Part shown: piece by piece, positions 11,235 through 23,000 of the stretch | Position numbering within the stretch: the stretch's first letter is position 1 | Layout: each line of letters opens with the position of its first letter | NCBI RefSeq assembly: GCF_030825785.1 | Contig: NZ_JAPJPG010000002.1 | Coordinates: forward strand, 4,021 to 68,020 | Origin: Anaerococcus sp. | Lineage (GTDB): Bacteria; Bacillota; Clostridia; Tissierellales; Peptoniphilaceae | Direction: 5' to 3' | DNA: 64,000 nt | Notes under the pieces: generated by a model | Seen by the model: the letters and a program-made list of their open reading frames with translations, nothing else | Told to the model about the DNA's origin: nothing | Database searches by the model: none | Made by a program: the position numbers and the translations under genes

Positions 11235-11271
11235 GCCTGCGGAATATAAATATGTATGCCGCAGGCTTTTT
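11235..11271 (+). terminator. Terminator of the beta-glucoside PTS operon
   Basis: GCCTGCGG (11235-11242) pairs perfectly with CCGCAGGC (11259-11266), 16-nt loop, then TTTTT. It ends right before the AGGAG of the phosphatase gene, so leakage through it could also supply that gene. Confidence 0.85.
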
Positions 11272-11281
11272 AGGAGATACT

Positions 11282-11872
11282 ATGAGAAAATTATACTTAG
11301 TTCGTCACGGACAAACTTTATTTAACCTAAGAGGAAAGACTCAGGGTTGGTGCGATTCTCCTCTTACAGATCTTGGTATTGAGCAGGCTAAGATAACTAG
11401 GAGATTTTTTGAAGAAAATAATATTAGAATTGATGAGGTCTATTCATCTACATCAGAGAGGGCTATTGATACAGCGAATATTATAACCGACCTTCCTATT
11501 CACCCACGAAAAGGACTTAAGGAGTGGAATTTCGGCAAGATGGAAGGTGAGCCAGAAGATCTTCAAAAGGTTCCAAGGCTCCCTGGCCAGATGACTCACG
11601 GGAATTTCTTCGTGCCTTTTGGGGGAGAAAGTGACAAACAAGCTTATGATAGATTCGCAAAAGAGATTGATGATATTATTTCAACTACGCTTGCTTCAAA
11701 TATTCTTGTTGTGGCTCATGGAGGGGTACTATGGCTGTATTATCTATCCAAGACGGAGGAGCGTAAGGCAGAAGATAGCAAGTATTTTGGAAATTGTTGT
11801 ATCTTAGAGTTTAATATTGGTGATAATAATGATGTATGTTTTTATAGGATTTACAATCCCGATATTAGATGA
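11282..11872 (+). CDS. Histidine phosphatase (phosphoglycerate-mutase superfamily)
   Basis: A 196-residue cytosolic phosphatase of histidine phosphatase branch 1. The catalytic motif LVRHGQT is at residues 5-11, the second histidine is in VVAHGGVLW, and the acid position is in KEWNFGKMEGE. The start is the ATG at 11282 behind AGGAG; an upstream in-frame ATG at 11252 lies inside the terminator hairpin and is rejected. Relatives include phosphoglycerate mutases, CobC-like alpha-ribazole phosphatases and small sugar phosphatases. No cobalamin genes are near, so the substrate is left open. The MFS transporter follows after 16 bp. Confidence 0.85.
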   Translation: MRKLYLVRHGQTLFNLRGKTQGWCDSPLTDLGIEQAKITRRFFEENNIRIDEVYSSTSERAIDTANIITDLPIHPRKGLKEWNFGKMEGEPEDLQKVPRLPGQMTHGNFFVPFGGESDKQAYDRFAKEIDDIISTTLASNILVVAHGGVLWLYYLSKTEERKAEDSKYFGNCCILEFNIGDNNDVCFYRIYNPDIR

Positions 11873-11888
11873 TAATTAAAGGAAGATA

Positions 11889-13025
11889 ATGAGAAAGATT
11901 CAGAGAAGGGATTGGGCTGTGCTTGGGCTTGCCCTCTTCCACACGACTCATATTGCTACAAATCAATTTGCCCCTAGTATTATAGATGATCTTGGTCTAT
12001 CAATTATTACGACCGAGATTATTCTAAGTCTTAATGCTATTAGTGCGACTATTTTCTTGCTTTTGGCAGGAGAGATTAATGAGAGGATTGGAATGAGAAA
12101 GTCTACTATCTTGGGGCTTTCTCTTGTAAGTATAAGTGGGCTTATTCCTCTTGTTTTTAGAAATGAGCTTTCTATTATTCTAAATAGGCTGATCCTTGGT
12201 ACTGGTGTGGGGATTTATGCGACCAATTCGTCGACTTATATAGGGATTTTTAATAAAGGAGCAAAGAAGGCTAAGCTTATGGGCTACAGAAACGCTTTCG
12301 AGATGATAGGACTAATCATGGCTATACTTCTTGCGGGTGTGATGGGAAAGGATGATTTGTACCTAAGCTTTGCCATTTATCCTTTAGCCCTAATTCCTCT
12401 GATATTTTTCTTAAGGAATGTTTCCGACCTTCCCCGAGCCAAGAAGGAAGATTCGGGGAAATTTAGGGTTAATAAGTTCGTAATTTTCTATATAGCCCTT
12501 TCCATGGTTACTATAATGACCAACAATGCTATGAATTTGAGGTTTCCTACTGTTCTTGCAGTAAATGGCGTTTTGGGAGAATCGATTAGTCTATATACGA
12601 TTTTCATAATGTTTGTGGGTATGGTTGGAGGATTCGCCTTTGGTAAGTTTTATGATATATTTGGCAAGAAGTCCTTAAATATTGCAATCCTAATGATGAT
12701 TGGAGGAAGTCTTCTGATAGCTATAAGAGATGATTCTATTATTCTTCTAGTCTTAGGCCTTGCCCTTGCGACCTTCGCCCAGTCAATCTGTATATCCTAT
12801 GCGGTAGGAGATTTGGGAAATCATATAGGGCCAAGCCATATTTCCAAGGCGACAGGTCTTATGTTTGCTGGAAATAATCTTGGGGCTATGGCTTCTCCCT
12901 TCGCCCTTGTTCTTTTCAAGAACTTGCTAAATACTGAAAATCTCACTAGGGTTTTTCTAGGCTTTGCAGCCCTTTTAGCCTTGTTTTTGATCTATGACTT
13001 AATTTTTCTTAAGGAAAGTAATTAA
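11889..13025 (+). CDS. Major facilitator superfamily transporter
   Basis: A 378-residue MFS permease with 11 to 12 hydrophobic segments. The loop 2-3 signature is present as GEINERIGMRKST, and the second-half equivalent as GKFYDIFGKKS. It resembles the drug/small-molecule or cyanate/nitrate-type MFS groups without a decisive substrate motif. It sits 16 bp after the histidine phosphatase with AAAGGAAG as ribosome binding site, and a short GC-rich terminator follows immediately. Co-transcription with the phosphatase is likely, but no functional link is evident. Confidence 0.8.
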   Translation: MRKIQRRDWAVLGLALFHTTHIATNQFAPSIIDDLGLSIITTEIILSLNAISATIFLLLAGEINERIGMRKSTILGLSLVSISGLIPLVFRNELSIILNRLILGTGVGIYATNSSTYIGIFNKGAKKAKLMGYRNAFEMIGLIMAILLAGVMGKDDLYLSFAIYPLALIPLIFFLRNVSDLPRAKKEDSGKFRVNKFVIFYIALSMVTIMTNNAMNLRFPTVLAVNGVLGESISLYTIFIMFVGMVGGFAFGKFYDIFGKKSLNIAILMMIGGSLLIAIRDDSIILLVLGLALATFAQSICISYAVGDLGNHIGPSHISKATGLMFAGNNLGAMASPFALVLFKNLLNTENLTRVFLGFAALLALFLIYDLIFLKESN

Positions 13026-13027
13026 GA

Positions 13028-13047
13028 GGACCCTGCGGGGTCTTTTT
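13028..13047 (+). terminator. Terminator after the MFS gene
   Basis: GACCC (13029-13033) pairs with GGGTC (13038-13042), tight loop, followed by TTTTT. Confidence 0.8.
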
Positions 13048-13105
13048 CTCTATCGTATAATAATAGCAAGTGTTTTACTATAATATAACAGAAGGAAGGT
13101 ATAGG

Positions 13106-13753
13106 ATGGATCTTAGAGAAATTCCAATTTTTAAGAATCTAACAGATGGAGAGCTAAGAGAAGTAGAACTTCTTAGCCAAACTTACGAGATGGTCTATCC
13201 AAAGGGCAGCCATATTTTCAATAAGGGCGAGGTCAAGGAGGATTTTTATTATCTCAAAAAGGGCAGCGTCAAGGTCTACAAGATTGACCCAGAGGGTAAG
13301 CGATATATCATTGCAAGCTTCAACAAGTCGGCGATTTTTGGAGAGGTCTATGCTTATCTTAAAAAGCCCTACGATTTTTGGGCTGAAGCCGATAAGGATA
13401 GCGAGATCTTCGTAATAAAGGATTTTAGAAAGCTTATTATGACGACAAGTTCGAAGAATCTACGCTTAAACTTCATAGACATCCTTGCTAAGAAAAGCCT
13501 CAAGTTATCCAAGAAAAACCAAATCAACTCCCAAGCCAATCTCAAACAGAAAATCGCAGCCTTCCTCCTTGATAATGAAGAAGGTGGGCTAGTTCATTTA
13601 TCTATTTCTAGAGAAGAGCGGGCCGACTATCTCGCAACAACTCGCCCCTCACTTTCTAGGAGCTTATCTAAAATGGATAAGGATGGGCTAATTGAAGTTT
13701 GCGACAAGGAAATAAGCATCATAGATAGAAAATCTTTGGAAGCCTTGATTTGA
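13106..13753 (+). CDS. Crp/Fnr-family transcriptional regulator
   Basis: A 215-residue regulator with an N-terminal cyclic-nucleotide-binding-type beta barrel (about 5-120; KGEVKEDFYYLKKGSVKVY) and a C-terminal winged helix (about 145-213; REERADYLATTRPSLSRSLS is the recognition region). The start is ATG 13106 after GAAGGAAGG; an earlier in-frame TTG at 13070 overlaps promoter-like AT-rich sequence. There is no Fnr-type N-terminal cysteine cluster, so it is not an obvious Fe-S oxygen sensor. Neighbours on both sides are separated by terminators, so it is monocistronic. The effector is unknown. It is the closest regulator gene to the giant adhesin, which starts 290 bp downstream, but no binding site was identified. 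Confidence 0.82.
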   Translation: MDLREIPIFKNLTDGELREVELLSQTYEMVYPKGSHIFNKGEVKEDFYYLKKGSVKVYKIDPEGKRYIIASFNKSAIFGEVYAYLKKPYDFWAEADKDSEIFVIKDFRKLIMTTSSKNLRLNFIDILAKKSLKLSKKNQINSQANLKQKIAAFLLDNEEGGLVHLSISREERADYLATTRPSLSRSLSKMDKDGLIEVCDKEISIIDRKSLEALI

Positions 13754-13804
13754 CAAGCTAGAGGACTTACTTATTTATATATTGCTATGAATCAATAAGC
13801 TAAT

Positions 13805-13840
13805 GCCAGACTTATACCTATAAGAATCTGGCTTTTTTTA
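13805..13840 (+). terminator. Terminator after the Crp/Fnr gene
   Basis: GCCAGA (13805-13810) with TCTGGC (13827-13832), extended inside by CTTATA/TATAAG, then a run of seven T. Confidence 0.85.
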
Positions 13841-13935
13841 TTTAGTAACTTCCTACTATATGTATAATAAATAACTATATTTTCTTTCAAATTATCTTAG
13901 AATATAAAATTTTAAGAAAATGTGAAGATTAAGCC

Positions 13936-13964
13936 TTGTAAAAAATTCGCATATGTATTAAAAT
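13936..13964 (+). promoter_or_regulatory. Likely promoter of the giant adhesin gene
   Basis: TTGTAA (13936-13941), a 17-bp spacer and TAAAAT (13959-13964). It leaves an AT-rich untranslated leader of about 75 nt with little structure before the AAGGGGG ribosome binding site. No clear operator is seen in 13841-14043. Confidence 0.5.
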
Positions 13965-14043
13965 ATAGTTAGGATAATAGGTAAATTATAAATTTTGTGT
14001 AATTTGCAATTTATATAAAAAAATACATAACAAGGGGGATTTT

Positions 14044-17000
14044 ATGAAAGGTAGATTAAAAGAATTTGCTTTAAAGCTATTCGCATTGACTTTGGCTATA
14101 ACTATATCAATACCAAGCAATGTCTATGCTATTGGCCTGTCAAAAAACAAGAATAAGCAAATGCCAACATCCATCAGAATCGCTGATAATAGCGAATACG
14201 AAGATGAGTATGTTGAAGAGAGTGAAACTAATGATGATACAAGCAATGGTATCGTTTTATCCGAAACTGACAGGAGAGCTTACAAGATAAGCCACAAGGC
14301 AAGTCTAAACGATTATCATGACGGAATAATATATACTATAAAAGTAGAAAAGATCAAAGATACCGATCATGACCCAGAAAGAAAGATGACCCTTTCTCTT
14401 GCCACAAACAAGAACCAAAGCCTAAGAGACATCAGTGTCAAGGAAGTAAGGGACCTATCAGAAGATGGGGCAAATATCGATTATAGGGAGGAGAAAAGCG
14501 ACAAAGACGGTCTAAATTCTCTAGCTATCACAAGCCCAAGTGTAGAAGGTTCCATCGAATACGTCCTAGAAGCTCCAATCGATAAAGAAGTTATAGATAC
14601 CAAGAAGCTTTATTCCTTCGACATGTCCTTGGATATTGATGGATATAATATCGACCTTCAAAGAATTTCTCATAAATTTATAGAGTATGAAAATGAAGAC
14701 GATCCTGATCTTAATGAATTGAGACTAACCAGTGTCAAAGAAAAGGAAGACGACCTAAGACAAATCACCTACATCAAAGAAGATGAAGACGGAAAAGATG
14801 ATAGGATTGTCTACACAGACTACATCCTATCCAAAGATAAGGCTGATGAAGAAAGCAAATCCTTAGAGAAAAACAAAATCGAATATAAAATATCCCTAGA
14901 TAATATAAAGAAGGAAGATGCAGAAATCAAACTTGACTACTACAAGGCAGGTGAGAAAGGATTTGAGCTTCAAAGAGAATTCTCAACCAATATCCCTTAC
15001 CAAGAAAAGATTGACCTAGATGTCCCAGTAGGATATCTACTAAAACTTAGCCTAGTAGGAAAGGTAGACAGAGCTAACACCAAGACCCAGAACTATGGGG
15101 TAAATGGAAGAGAAGTAAAGAGCCCTAGATTTGTTAAGGAAGAAGAAAAGTCTAACGAAGACGACGACGAAGACCCTGCGGAAAATACTGAGGTCCAAAG
15201 TAAATCTAAGGAAGAAAAAGAAGCTGAGGAGAAAAAGGCTCAAGATAAGAAAGAGTCACAAGAAAAACCTAAGGCAGAAGAAAATAAAAAGACTGAAGTC
15301 GAAAAGAAAGCTAGCTCAGATAAGAAGACTGAGATAGAAGAAAATAAATCAGCCAACAAAGAAGATAAAAATAACAAAGAGAATAAGGCGGAAGATAAAT
15401 CTGAGGCAAAAGAAAAATCCTCAGAAGAGAACAAGGATCAAGAGACAAAAGAAGAAAACTCCGACGAGATAAAAGAAGAAACAAGCGAAAATAAGCCTGA
15501 AGAAAAAGAAGAAAAAACTTCTAACAAAGATTCAGAAAATACCGACAAGAAAGCAGACGAAAACGAAGCTTCAAAGAAAGAAGAAAATAAAACCCCTGCC
15601 ACAATAGAAGAAAAGAAAGAAAAGAAAAAAGAGTTCGACCAACTAGTCGAAGATAAAAAAGAAGAAGCAAAGGAAGACTTAAAAGATGCGCCTCAAAAGA
15701 AGGGCCTACTTGAAGGAGTAAAGAGCTTCTTCGGCCAAACTGACCTCCAAAAGGCAGACAAGGAATTAAAAAAGGCCCTAGCTGACGAGTCAAACGGCCT
15801 AGCAGAAATCCAAAAGCTACTAACAAGCTTTGGAGAAAAATACAAACTTTCTAAGGCGGACCAAGCCAAGCTTATGGATGACAATGGCCCTGCTATCAAA
15901 AAGCTAATAGAAAAAGATGCCGACAAGAACTTTAGTCCACAAATGCTTGTGGCTGCTACGGAATCAAATGATCTTACTGCTGCAGAAAAGGAAAATCTAA
16001 AGAAAAAGAAATTTATAATTAGAACAAGATTTGATGCTTCAGTAAAAAATGGAAATATTCCTACGACTCAAACATTTACTATCAAGCTAGATGATAAACT
16101 CACAGTAAATAATTCAACAAGCCTAAAAGCTATAACAGATAAAGATGGAAATATTATTGCAAAACCAACTTATGATAAAGCTACAAATTCTATAACTTAC
16201 AAGTTGGAAAATGAAATAACTAAAGATTTACAAATACCGCTAGAAATTCCTGTTGACTATAATGTGGAGAACATAAAAGTTGATTCTAATGGTAATTTCA
16301 CAGTAACTAACACAGTATCAGGCATTGGAGTGGAGGCACCAAAAGATCTTCTTCCACAAAAGATCGACAGAAATGGTAACCCAGCAGGATCAATCATAGA
16401 ACCAGGAAGAGATGATGTAATCCAAGTAATAGACGGTAAAAATGGCGATTATAAAGTAGATACTGATTCTAACGGAACTCCAGTTGTAGAAAATGGAGAG
16501 ATGAAAGGAATTAATTGGAGCATAAGGATAAGCTCTAACCAAGATTTGAAAGCACTTGGATTAAAACTAAACCTAACAACAGTTGAAGGTTCAGGACTTG
16601 GGGAAATTCAAAATGCTAAATTAAATGGTACTGAATTGAAAAATGCTGATTTTGCAGATCAATTAGAAGGAAAACTAGGAATAGTCGATTCAAAACACCA
16701 TAATTTAAATTCTCCATCACAAGAACTTGTATACACTTTCTATACACCAGTAACAAATAAACAAGATTCATATATGCTTGATATTTCGGTCTTATTAAAA
16801 GAAAAGAAAAAAGCCGGAGCAGTGAGACTTGTTCAAAAAGAAGGTTATTCCCAAGATAGAATTGACACCGCTACACCAACTAGAGTTGGTATTAACAACA
16901 GAACTACAATTCAAGGGGAATTCACATCAAATAGTACAGCTAAGTGGATAATTACAGATGGAATTTCATCAGGAGATGGAAATTTAGGTCTTCCTCTTGA

Positions 17001-20000
17001 AACTAGAACTCTAGATAATCAAACATTTAAAACTGGCAAATCTGCCGTTTATGGTTTAGATGAAAATGGTAACATGGTTGTGAAGACTGTTAATGGTAGT
17101 ACTGATGGTAGTGCCGTATTAAATAGTGTGCCTTCTAAAAACGAAAATCCGTCAGGTTACCAAGCAGTAGGAAACATTGCAGTTTATGAATTAGATACAA
17201 TTTTAACAAACCCAGTCCAACCAAATAACTACAGCATTTCTGGAGTTTCTATATCAAGATTCAAAGACCTTCCTATAGACCAACACTGGAATCTTCCACA
17301 AGGCTATGAAAAAATGCCTGCCCAAGACATAAATGTTGTTGACAAAAGTGGAAATAATTTAGGAAGTGCTCATGTAGATGCACAAGAAACTGGCAAACAA
17401 AGAATTATCACAGTTCCTAATGTTAAGTATTGGAATATAAATGAAAAAGGCGAAGCTAGTTTTATTGATCATAAAATAAAACAAACTTTCCTTACAGAAA
17501 ATGTAACTATAGGAACAAAAAAATATAAATACAACGAAAATACAAGTTACTATAACTACAACGACAAGAACCACTTCATACTAAACTCACTAATGGAGGT
17601 TGATAATAAAAAGCCAGCTACTTTTAAAATAGTAAAAGTAGATAGCGAAACTGGTGATAAGCTTCCAGGAGCAAGCTTCCACTTATTGGGAACTGGAGTA
17701 AGTGTAGTAACAGATGCGAACGGTGAAGCCACATTCACAAATATTCCACCTGGAACTTATACATTCCAAGAAACAAAAGCACCAACCGGCTACAAGTTAG
17801 ATGGGGAAAATAAGACCATAAGTATATCAGATAATGGTGAAGTTAATGTATCTGGTAAAAACGCTGATTTTTCACAAGCGGCAGGTAAAACAGAACTAGT
17901 AGAACATAACAATTATCCAAACTATCCAGACTACATGAATGCTATGCATTATGGAAAAGTTGACGCTAGTGGTAATGTAGAATTCTACCTATACCTAAAA
18001 CCAATAGCTCCAAGACGAGGTGGAGTAACTGATAGAAATACAAGACTTGATATTTCCATACCAGGTGTAAATATTACAGATGTAACAGCCTACGATGTGT
18101 CTCCAGGATATAGGCAAAATGTCAAATACAGTATGGAAAAACAAATTGCTGATCAGTATATTTCCATGCTTGGAAACAATGTTATTAACGGATCACACAA
18201 TAACAAAATAACTGGCACTCCAAATAAACCAGATGCTTACACAGGCAGAACTGGTTATCAAATCTACTTCCCAAAAGAAAGATTTGCAGGCGACTGGGGA
18301 TTTTTGGTAAAGGTTAAGGCTAATATTGGTCAAAACAATTCAGCAAGCCTATATTACGATTGGCTAACCAATGAAGATACAGCAAATCAAGCTAATCTTC
18401 AAAAAATTGTAAGATTAAGCAAAAATCCAAGTGGGGCAGATGATAAGCCAACAATAACTATTAAAAATACTCCATTTAAGAAAAAACCAATAGAAATTTT
18501 CAAATTTGCCAATACTTTTACTAATGGTAAGAGGGATAGACTTTCTGGAGCTGAATTTGTATTAAAAGATAGCGAAGGAAACACTATTAGAAATGCATTT
18601 ACTGACGAAAATGGTAAGGCAAGTTTTGGAGAATATCCAGAAGGAAGATATACTATCGAAGAAGTTAAGGCTCCAGACGGATATGAGAAAAACGGTGTCT
18701 ACTTCGAAGTAGAAGTTAACGAGTCTCAAGAAGTAAGATACACTGCACGTTTTGAAAATTCATCAGCTACACCACAACCAGGTCAAGATTACTTTATTGA
18801 TAAAGGAGAAGAAATTGGTGGAACTAGTAAAAATATAGTAACTAGTGTTAACCAATGGCTTGACTACAACGAAGGCCAATCCTACAGTCGTGGTGAAAGA
18901 CCAAAAGTTTGGGAAGCTTATAGGTACGAATCTTTAAAATATCACGCAGATATCACTTTATCTAGATCATCTAAAGGTGATAGATTTGAAATTCAATTTG
19001 ACCCTAACCTTGACTTCACGCAATACTTTACAGGTTTTCCAAAACTTAGAATAAAGGGAAAAGATGTAGCAGATCCATATTTCAACTATGAAACTAATCT
19101 ATTAACTTATGTATTTAATGAAAATACTGATGGAGGAGCGGCAACAGCTACTATTGACCTTATAGGTATGATACCAAGTAAATATTATGCCAAGAATACT
19201 GGCACTTATCCATTTACTATAACAGTACAACCAAACCAAACAGGTATATCAGGTCAAAAATTAGACAAAAACATTGAAGCTTTCTTCGACGCCCATGATT
19301 CAGGTAACAACGAGCCTGTACAAAACTACTACTTTAGAGAAATCTATGAAGAAAACGGAGAGTATTATGTAGATGTAATATCCTACTACAACGTAATAGG
19401 CGATAGAAATCCTTATAAAAAAGTTAATCCTAAAACACTTAACTATAACTGGATAACAACTAAATTCCAAGGAGGAAATATTACTGATTGGGTAGGAGAA
19501 GGTACTGAGCCAAGACAAGTCCTTGATAGGGTAAAAATCTACCGTACCGAGGCAAATGTTAGAGTAATAAATAATGATTTTTTAGTTAATGACTATATGC
19601 CACTATCCATGGGTTTTAGGGCAGAACAAGAACCTAATATTTATAGGCCAGTTTTCAATGCTTCAGTTGATCCAAATCAAAATGCGACCATATCACAAAA
19701 TGGTATTACATTGATTTATGATAAGGGTCAAATTAATCCAAATGGAAAACTGATAGATGATAAAAATCAACCACTTAAGATAAAAATGCCTAGCATTAAT
19801 AATGGTGAAGGTTATGTTATTGAGCAAAGATTTAAGATCCCAGATATAGATGCTTTCAATAATAAATGGAGAGCCTTTGTTATGAACAACGGCAACCTAA
19901 AATCAGCCTTCGCAAGTGGAGCCAACAAAAGTTTTGCAAAAGGAGATCAAACTGGTGGAGAAACTCCTAAATATTATAAAGAAGATGTCGGTGTAATAAA

Positions 20001-23000
20001 CAAGAAATACACAGCAGGACAATTTAAGATAATAAAATCAAACCAATCCAATAATAGCAAACTTGCTGGAGCTACATTTGAATTAACAGATGCTAACAAC
20101 AATACCATCTATAGAACTTCAGATAAGAACGGTGAACTAAGCTTTACAAATCTTGCTCCTGGCTCATACACCCTAAAAGAAACCAGGGCTCCAAAGGACT
20201 TTATCAAGTCAGAGAAAAGATGGTCAGTAAATGTTTATTCAGACGGATCAGTTAGAATTACTCAAATAGGAATACTTGGATCTGATGAGTCATATTTTGG
20301 AAATAACGAAAATATTATCATCATGCCAGTATCCAACAAACCAAGTGGAACTAAGTTCCGTGTTTACAAGAAAGATTCTGATGGAAAAGCTCTTCAAGGT
20401 GCAGAATTTACAATCACTAAACCAAATGATAATAACTTCCAAGCAATTAAAAAATCTTCAAATCAAAATGGACTTGTAGAATTTGATTCGCTTGGAGAAG
20501 GCACATATTTAATAGAAGAAACTAAGGCACCATCAGGCTACAATAAACTTAACAAAAAATGGGTTCTTGTAATAGACAAGAATGGAAATAAAAAAGTCTA
20601 TAATTATATGGGAAGTTCTGAAACAACTACAACATTAAACTCAATCCTAGAAAAACCTAATGTTAACTGGGTAGACGTTGCAGGAAGATCTCTTGACGGT
20701 TGGAATTTATATGACAACAGATATACAGGTTGGACAGGAAATAACGTCAATCCATTTAAAATGGGTACAAGAATTGTTGGTATAAATAGAGATGAAAAAT
20801 ATGTCATCCAAAGATATGTGATAAACCCAGAAGCAGCTAAAATAGGTGCAACTTCTGCAACAATTCACAGAGAAAAACCAGAATATCCAAACATGGATTG
20901 GTATAAAGGTGACGAAGCTTACCAAGTATACAAGCTTGATAAAGCTGTTACAGGAGTAATATCAGACATCAGACTTGCAGAATATGGTGCAACAGAAATC
21001 ACAAGACAAGTTACAAAAGATGTTGATAATTCTCGCTTCGGTCAACCACAAAGACTAAAATTAAACTTCCCAGAAACTGATAAACCATTAGTTGTTGACG
21101 TTAAAGTTCCATACAAGGACGAATCTGGTGGAGTTGGTACTGGTATGGACTGGACAGAAAATGGTACAACATACTGGAAGAGTGACTACTACGAAAGAGC
21201 AAGTGTAATTAAAGAAGCATCTCCTGTAGTATCAACTGATGCTAATATCGAAGGATCATATATAGGGGAAGGATCCTTAGATGTAACAAATGAGTTCAAG
21301 ACATTCGGATTCAAACTTAAAAAAGTAAAAGAGGATGCTAAAAACTCCATAATCGAAGGTGCGAAGTTTAGATTGACTGGACCTGGCGAAGGCGGAGAAG
21401 AAAGAGAAATCACAACTGGAAAAGATGGTATAATTTCCTTTGATAAACTAAGACCAGGAATATACAAACTAGAAGAAATCGAACCTGCACCAGGTTACGA
21501 AAAATCAAACGTAGACTGGACTGTAAGAATAACATCTGATGGCTCTAAGTATATCAAGGTTAATAAACAAACAGGCCTTACAGCAAATACTAATCTAGTT
21601 GATCCGAAAGCCAACGGAGCAAATACTAACACCCCAGTAAGAACTTTAGCCTACAGCAGTCTTTTAGAAAATAATAGTGATATGTTAGCTAATAAAAACT
21701 TAGCAAAAACCCCAAGCTTAAAATCTATGGAAGAATTTAACGCTGGAGAAAGATTAGACTTAGCTGAAAATACACTAGAATTTTCAGAAGAATCAATTCC
21801 TAGTCCACAAAGAGCACCAAGTGATTGGCAAAAAGTTGACCCAAATGCCTCTACTGGAAGAAGAGATAGAATTCAAGACAAGGACTTAGGAAACACAAAA
21901 ATTACTGAAATCAATAAAGTTGATAAGAAATTTAGACAAGTTTTCTTACTAAAAGACTATTCTTCTACTTCAAAAAGAGAAGTTCAATTCCATAGACAGC
22001 CAGAAGAATATGGGATAAATTTAAGTGATGGCGGTAAGACTACTTATAAAATTTATACAGTAGATCCTAAATCAACTTTGGACAATCCAATAAAAATAAA
22101 AGATGTTACAAAGGCTTGTACACAAACTTATCCAACACCAACTGGCAAGAAACAAAGGATTAGGTCTGAGATCCCAGCTACAATTAGAGGACCTTTGTAT
22201 GTTGAAATAGAAACATCATATAATCCTCAATTTGGAGTTGGCTTGGGCGTTGATTATATTTATTCTAAGGGCTCAGGTCCATGGGGAGACACTTTAAGTC
22301 TATGGATTGCTGACTCTTATGATTCTGAAACTTCAATAAATAAAAAACTAGTTTCTTCATTTGATCTGAATATTACTAATGGAGCAAATGGAAAAGTTAC
22401 AGCAAATAAAACTACTGATCTTAAGCAAGGTGAAAATGTCACACTAAATGTAAATCCAAGTGATGGATACGAACTTGACAAACTAACAGTAGCTGGAGTA
22501 GATGTAACAAAGAATGTGGCAGATGGAAAATATTCATTCACAATGCCAGCAAGTGATGTTGCAGTATCTGCTACATTTAAAGCAAAATTATATTCAGTTT
22601 GGACACAAAGTGTAGAACATGGTTCTATTAGTGCAAGTCCAAATAGTAATCTAAAAGCTGGAGATAAAGTTACTATAACAGCTAAGCCAGATCCTGGCTA
22701 TAAGTTAGAAAAGATAACTTATAACGATAATAAGGGACAAGAGCAAACTATAAATCTTCCAGCAGCTGGAGATATCACATTTACAATGCCAGCCTACAGC
22801 GTGGCACTAACAGCTCACTTTGTAGACGCACGACCAAGTTATGAGGTAAAAGTAAGTCAAGTTCAAACAGGCGGAAGTATAAGTGCAAATCCAACAAGTG
22901 CAAAAGAGGGAGACACGGTTTCATTATCTGCTACTCCAAGTGAAGGCTATCTATTAGATAAATTTGTTGTAACATATGCCAACGGAAAAACCGTTGATGT

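Noticed and set aside
15052..15926. Several long frames on both strands over the adhesin linker
   Set aside because: Purine-rich Lys/Glu codons create open frames in other registers; the products are low-complexity Ser/Leu/Phe or Lys/Arg strings.
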